A DNA stretch of 25,975 bases, taken from positions 1-25,975 of the forward strand of contig JAENWZ010000005.1 in the NCBI GenBank assembly GCA_016649795.1, written 5' to 3'. Both the position numbers and the translations under genes were made by a program. Below are positions 23,161-25,975 of this stretch, one piece after another. Within the stretch, counting starts at the first letter, position 1. The number at the start of each line of letters is the position of its first letter. Origin of the DNA: Proteiniphilum sp. Lineage in GTDB: Bacteria; Bacteroidota; Bacteroidia; Bacteroidales; Dysgonomonadaceae. A model generated the notes under the pieces. It saw only the letters and a list, made by a program, of their open reading frames with translations, did not search any database and was not told the DNA's origin.

Positions 23161-24018
23161 TTATTCGTCTACCTCTGCGTCTTTCGCGAATTTACTTACT
23201 ACGTCAGCTTTCATCGCTTCGGTATCTTCTTTTTTCACACGTTCTTTCCTAGCTGCTTTCGATTTGCGTTCTCTGCGCTGAGGTGCTTCCTCGTCCTGAT
23301 CTTCAGCTGCAGCAGCATCTGCTTTTTCCACTTTACGTTCATCCAATCCCTCTTTGATAGCCTCACAGATGAAACCCAGTATCATGTCAACAGCTTTCGC
23401 TGCATCATCGTTTGCAGGAATAGCGAAATCAATATTGGAGGGGTCGGAATTAGTATCTATGATACCAAATACGGGTATTCCAAGACGTTCAGCCTCTTTC
23501 ACGGCAATCTGCTCTTTCATCACATCCACAACAAAGATTGCTGAAGGAAGACGGGTAAGGTCCTGAATAGAACCCAGATTTTTCTCTAATTTTGCACGCT
23601 GACGTGTAACCTGTAGTTTTTCGCGTTTTGATAGAGTCTCGAACGTACCATCTTTGATCATCTTATCAATACTGCTCATCTTTTTCACCGCTTTGCGTAT
23701 GGTGGGGAAGTTGGTAAGCATACCGGCCGGCCAGCGTTCAATAACGTATGGCATGTTCACGCTTTGTGCTTTCTCTTCAACCACAGGCTTAGCCTGTTTT
23801 TTGGTTGCCACGAAAAGGATTTTTTTCCCTGTTTTTGCAATTTGTTTCAGGGCAGCTGCAGCCTCTTCGGCTTTTGCGATTGTTTTGTAAAGATCAATGA
23901 TATGGATTCCGTTGCGCTCCATGAAAATGTAAGGAGCCATTGCCGGATTCCATTTTCTTTTTAAGTGACCGAAATGTGCTCCGGTCTCAAGAAGTTGGTC
24001 AAATTCTAATTTTGCCAT
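23161..24018 (-). CDS. rpsB: 30S ribosomal protein S2 (uS2)
   Basis: 285 residues. The core is canonical: LLETGAHFGHLKRKWNPAM, YIFMERNGIHIIDLYKT, FVATKKQAKPVVEE, RWPAGMLTNFPTIRKAV, LPSAIFVVDVMKEQIAVKEA, IPVFGIIDTNSDPSNIDFAIPANDDA. A C-terminal extension of about 60 residues, first acidic and Ala-rich, then Arg/Lys-rich (QRRERKSKAARKERVKK), exceeds the E. coli length of 241. Such charged tails vary between Bacteroidota. The 204-base structured spacer upstream is the likely control point, since S2 is often autoregulated through its leader. Confidence 0.97.
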   Translation of the reverse strand: MAKLEFDQLLETGAHFGHLKRKWNPAMAPYIFMERNGIHIIDLYKTIAKAEEAAAALKQIAKTGKKILFVATKKQAKPVVEEKAQSVNMPYVIERWPAGMLTNFPTIRKAVKKMSSIDKMIKDGTFETLSKREKLQVTRQRAKLEKNLGSIQDLTRLPSAIFVVDVMKEQIAVKEAERLGIPVFGIIDTNSDPSNIDFAIPANDDAAKAVDMILGFICEAIKEGLDERKVEKADAAAAEDQDEEAPQRRERKSKAARKERVKKEDTEAMKADVVSKFAKDAEVDE

Positions 24019-24222
24019 TTTTGTTTTTTAATTTATTCGTTTACTTTCTTTTTCTAAATCGAATCGTAAGGTAAATTACCTAAGTTGCTGTTGATTCGTT
24101 TACCCGATAACGTCCTTACGATTTAGATACTAAACGTTGTTGCCTTGAAGGCCACTTTATCTATCCATCCTTCTCTCCTGCAGCATGATGCGGCAGATGA
24201 AGCGGATTGTATACACAAAAAG
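24019..24222 (-). promoter_or_regulatory. Structured rpsI-rpsB spacer, candidate S2 leader
   Basis: Read on the minus strand, this 204-base spacer holds three foldable parts. A hairpin (CTGC and GCAT arms, 24179-24197) comes first. A long-range pairing follows, of CTAAATCGTAAGG (24125-24113) with CCTTACG and ATTTAG (24071-24055 region, 5-nt bulge). A small GGTAAATTACC hairpin (24070-24080) overlaps that pairing by two bases, so the two compete. A 10-base direct repeat, GTAAACGAAT on the minus strand, occurs at 24094-24103 and again at 24034-24043 near the start codon. No -7 box with good spacing was found, so the leader is probably within the operon transcript. Identity as a ribosomal-protein leader is inferred. 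Confidence 0.45.
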
Positions 24223-24609
24223 TTAACGTTTCGAGAACTGGAATCTCTTTCTTGCTTTGGGTTGTCCCGGTTTCTTGCGTTCAACAACACGTGGATCACG
24301 GGTCATGAAGCCCTCAGCTCTTAAAGCCGATTTATCTTCGGGATTAATTTTTACCAAAGCACGTGCAATTCCTAATCTGGCTGCCTCCGATTGTCCTTTA
24401 TATCCCCCGCCGCCGAGGTTGATTCTGATATCGTACTTTTCCAATACGTCCAGGGTATTCAACGGCTGTTTTACAACAAATTGAAGGATAGAAGAAGGGA
24501 AATAATTTTCCAGCTCGCGTTTATTGATCACAATCTTGCCTGTACCTTCGGTTAATATAACACGGGCTACTGCTGCTTTGCGTCTTCCTAATGCATTTAC
24601 TGCTTCCAT
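24223..24609 (-). CDS. rpsI: 30S ribosomal protein S9 (uS9)
   Basis: 128 residues, standard length. Signatures: ALGRRKAAVARVIL at the N-terminus, NKRELENYF, DIRINLGGGGYKGQSEAARLGIARAL (the GGG-GQ uS9 signature) and the C-terminal tail KARKRFQFSKR, whose last Lys-Arg reaches the P-site tRNA. It begins 5 bases after rplM, the usual L13-S9 pairing. Confidence 0.98.
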   Translation of the reverse strand: MEAVNALGRRKAAVARVILTEGTGKIVINKRELENYFPSSILQFVVKQPLNTLDVLEKYDIRINLGGGGYKGQSEAARLGIARALVKINPEDKSALRAEGFMTRDPRVVERKKPGQPKARKRFQFSKR

Positions 24610-24614
24610 CTTGA

Positions 24615-25070
24615 TTATTTAAGAGAATTAATATCTAATTTTTTGGGTTTTTGTGCCTGATGCGGATGTTCTGTTCCTGCATACACAAACATATTTGTCA
24701 AAATAGCATCACCAAGCTTGTTCTTTGGCAACATCCCTTTCACCACTTTCCTGAAAAGTCTGTCCGGACCCTTAGCCATCAAATCGGCGGGTGTAAATGC
24801 ACGTTGTCCGCCCGGATAACCTGAATAACGAAAATAAATACGATCGGTCCATTTATTTCCTGAAAGCGTTACTTTATCAGCATTTAAGATGATCACGTTG
24901 TCTCCGCAATCAACGTGCGGCGTAAAACTCGGTTTATACTTGCCTCGCAGCAACTTGGCTACTTCTGAACAAAGACGTCCCAAAGGTTGTCCTGCAGCAT
25001 CAATTTCAACCCATTCCTTCTTTGCCGTTTCTTTATTTACAGAAATGGTTTTATAACTTAGTGTATCCAC
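24615..25070 (-). CDS. rplM: 50S ribosomal protein L13 (uL13)
   Basis: 151 residues. Signatures: KEWVEIDAAGQPLGRLCSEVAKLLRGK, FTPHVDCGDNVIILNADKV (family motif GD-V-V-N), RYSGYPGG, LFRKVVKGMLPKNKLGD and the VYAGTEHPH end. L13 is an early-assembly 23S-binding protein. The start is GTG at 25070 (V/M-DTLSYKTISVNKE), which keeps the conserved Bacteroidetes N-terminus. There is no ATG nearby in frame. It heads the rplM-rpsI-rpsB-tsf operon, with a consensus promoter at 25207-25237 and a leader of about 130 bases. Confidence 0.97.
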   Translation of the reverse strand: MDTLSYKTISVNKETAKKEWVEIDAAGQPLGRLCSEVAKLLRGKYKPSFTPHVDCGDNVIILNADKVTLSGNKWTDRIYFRYSGYPGGQRAFTPADLMAKGPDRLFRKVVKGMLPKNKLGDAILTNMFVYAGTEHPHQAQKPKKLDINSLK

Positions 25071-25200
25071 TTTGTTTAATGTTTTAATTAGTAAATAATT
25101 GTGAAGTTGATTTATCTTGCTCCCATTTCATCTTGCTAAGGGACAAAAAGGCAAATAAACAGCTATAAATCAAACTTTTAATTGATAAAAACTAATAATC
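25071..25200 (-). promoter_or_regulatory. rplM leader with direct repeat, candidate L13 leader
   Basis: The predicted 5' leader contains a direct repeat, AGCAAGATGAAAT (25136-25125 region, read on minus) and AGCAAGATAAAT (25121-25110), separated by 3 bases. The flanks allow only weak TCCC/GGGA pairing. Conserved ribosomal-protein leaders ahead of L13 are described in Bacteroidia. Whether this is one cannot be shown by eye. Confidence 0.3.
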
Positions 25201-25206
25201 GGACTG

Positions 25207-25237
25207 CAAAGTTACAATAATTCAGATTATTAACAAA
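25207..25237 (-). promoter_or_regulatory. Bacteroidota promoter of the rplM-rpsI-rpsB-tsf operon
   Basis: On the minus strand the -33 TTTG (25237-25234) and -7 TAACTTTG (25214-25207) are 19 bases apart, matching the phylum consensus. Confidence 0.8.
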
Positions 25238-25471
25238 GAATTTACCATGATTTTCTTTCAGGGAACCGATATTATTTTTCTGTGAATCACACTGTCAGCT
25301 CCACACCTTTCGGGTTCCTGAGCTTCAAAACAATCCTTCCCTCCCACTCTGCTGCTGCCGCGCGTTACATCTGCGGTTAAAGAGAAATGGCGATCAAAAC
25401 CATGAAGATCATACTTCCCTGTTCAGTTTTTGGTCATTTTAACTTCCTGGTGAAAATTATCGTTTCTGATT
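25238..25471. other. Gene-free spacer between the rplM promoter and the tRNA promoter
   Basis: About 230 bases with no intact gene. The minus strand carries a stop-closed frame of 22 residues ending at 25287 (WEGRIVLKLRNPKGVELTV) and a second open stretch in another frame just upstream (HGFDRHFSLTADVTRG, about 25365-25415). These look protein-like but lack starts, so they may be remnants of a decayed gene. No hairpins or repeats stand out. Confidence 0.35.
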
Positions 25472-25502
25472 TTTGCGTATTGATAAAAATAATGTATCTT
25501 TG
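25472..25502 (+). promoter_or_regulatory. Bacteroidota promoter of tRNA-Arg
   Basis: The -33 TTTG (25472-25475) and -7 TATCTTTG (25495-25502) are 19 bases apart. The tRNA starts 14 bases after the -7 box, consistent with a short 5' leader removed by RNase P. Confidence 0.8.
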
Positions 25503-25516
25503 CACCCACAAATCAG

Positions 25517-25590
25517 GGCTCCGTAGCTTAACTGAATAGAGCATCTGACTACGGATCAGAAGGTTACAGGTTTGAATCCTGTCGGAGTCA
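25517..25590 (+). tRNA. tRNA-Arg, anticodon ACG
   Basis: 74 bases forming a complete cloverleaf. The acceptor GGCTCCG pairs with CGGAGTC (one G-U), with discriminator A. The D arm is GCTT...GAGC. The anticodon stem TCTGA/TCAGA encloses the loop CTACGGA, giving anticodon ACG (read as ICG after deamination, decoding CGU, CGC and CGA). The T arm is ACAGG-TTTGAAT-CCTGT. CCA is not encoded and must be added by the nucleotidyltransferase. A promoter precedes it and a terminator follows. Confidence 0.96.
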
Positions 25591-25593
25591 CAT

Positions 25594-25632
25594 AAAAAAC
25601 CATCCAACATAATAACTGTTGGATGGTTTTTT
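25594..25632. terminator. Bidirectional terminator between tRNA-Arg and recQ
   Basis: A perfect 16-bp stem (AAAAAACCATCCAACA with TGTTGGATGGTTTTTT) around a 7-base loop. The T-runs on each strand can end transcription of the tRNA and of the converging recQ gene. Confidence 0.93.
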
Positions 25633-25695
25633 ATTTCCCTCTTTTCGACAACAGCTCCCCATCACCTTTCACACGATGTCACCATCTTTTTACAA

Positions 25696-25975
25696 CTACT
25701 TGTCTGCAGCCTCCTTTACCGACACAACGTCGTCTTTCAGCGTGAATTCACCCATATCAATTAAAAAACGAAGGACAAGGATTACTCTGTCGCTTTTTTC
25801 TTCCGACAGCGAATCCACGAGATTGTTCAGTCTGCGTGCCGGCTGCTCTTGTAAAGAGGCTCTCAGCTGCTCTTCTATCTGACGAAACTCATAGTTCGAT
25901 AATCCGGTTTCGTTTTTCTTTAGACAAACATCGCAATGCCCGCAATCTGTAGGATCTTTCTCCCCAAAATAGATC
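25696..25975 (-). CDS. RecQ-family ATP-dependent DNA helicase, C-terminal 92 residues
   Basis: The frame enters from the window edge and stops with TAG at 25696. The first residues, YFGEKDPTDCGHCDVCLKK, are the end of the RecQ zinc-binding subdomain (the last Cys residues of the four-Cys site, within a GE....CG.CD.C motif). A helical winged-helix-like segment follows (YEFRQIEEQLRASL, SDRVILVLRFLIDMGEF) and ends VKEAADK. No HRDC domain follows, so it belongs to the shorter RecQ group common in Bacteroidota. RecQ unwinds DNA 3' to 5' in recombination and fork repair. The helicase motor is outside the window, so activity cannot be judged here. Confidence 0.85.
   Translation of the reverse strand, partial: IYFGEKDPTDCGHCDVCLKKNETGLSNYEFRQIEEQLRASLQEQPARRLNNLVDSLSEEKSDRVILVLRFLIDMGEFTLKDDVVSVKEAADK

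Noticed and set aside
22858..23544. 228-residue plus-strand open frame opposite rpsB/tsf
   Set aside because: Its Cys/Phe/Ser-rich translation is what antisense of a Lys/Glu-rich ribosomal protein gives. rpsB and tsf are unmistakable on the other strand.

Overview
The window is a stretch of bacterial chromosome from the Bacteroidota, most likely order Bacteroidales near the Dysgonomonadaceae/Porphyromonadaceae. Four points support this. Promoter-like TAnnTTTG -7 boxes recur, four of them with a TTTG -33 box 19-20 nt upstream. There is a gldE gene and a C-A-B fumarate reductase operon with a single large cytochrome b anchor. The neighbour order rng / small basic ribosomal-type gene / HU / mutY / ssb / gldE / phosphopantetheinyl transferase is typical of the group. 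Shine-Dalgarno sequences are mostly absent and A-rich leaders are common. The genus assignment is inference.

Layout. 1-4.5 kb, minus strand: a secreted S8 serine protease (C-terminal part beyond the window edge), then an apparent operon of UPF0104 membrane protein, dipeptidase PepD, flavodoxin and a two-helix membrane protein. 4.6-6.4 kb, plus: rsmA and corA. 6.5-9.3 kb, minus: trpS, a DUF2156 protein and a GNAT acetyltransferase. 9.6-13.0 kb, plus: frdC-frdA-frdB, the quinol:fumarate reductase of succinate-forming anaerobic respiration or fermentation. 13.2-16.1 kb, plus: a small outer-membrane beta-barrel protein and priA. 16.2-18.3 kb, minus: HU, a 30-residue bS22-like protein and rng. 18.5-22.2 kb, plus: mutY, ssb, gldE and a phosphopantetheinyl transferase. 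22.3-25.1 kb, minus: the ribosomal operon rplM-rpsI-rpsB-tsf. 25.5-26.0 kb: tRNA-Arg(ACG) on plus, and the C-terminal end of a RecQ helicase on minus.

Most of the window is core housekeeping: translation, rRNA/mRNA processing, replication restart, repair, and fumarate respiration. I see no phage, transposase, CRISPR array, defence island or other accessory system, and no convincing new multi-gene system. The less ordinary signals are mostly in RNA leaders and spacers. They are a perfect 12-bp inverted repeat and an 11-nt match to the 16S rRNA 3' end ahead of rng, a structured 200-nt rpsI-rpsB spacer, a short direct repeat in the rplM leader, a 77-bp inverted-repeat unit touching the stop codon of the phosphopantetheinyl transferase, and a 30-codon gene below ordinary ORF cut-offs.
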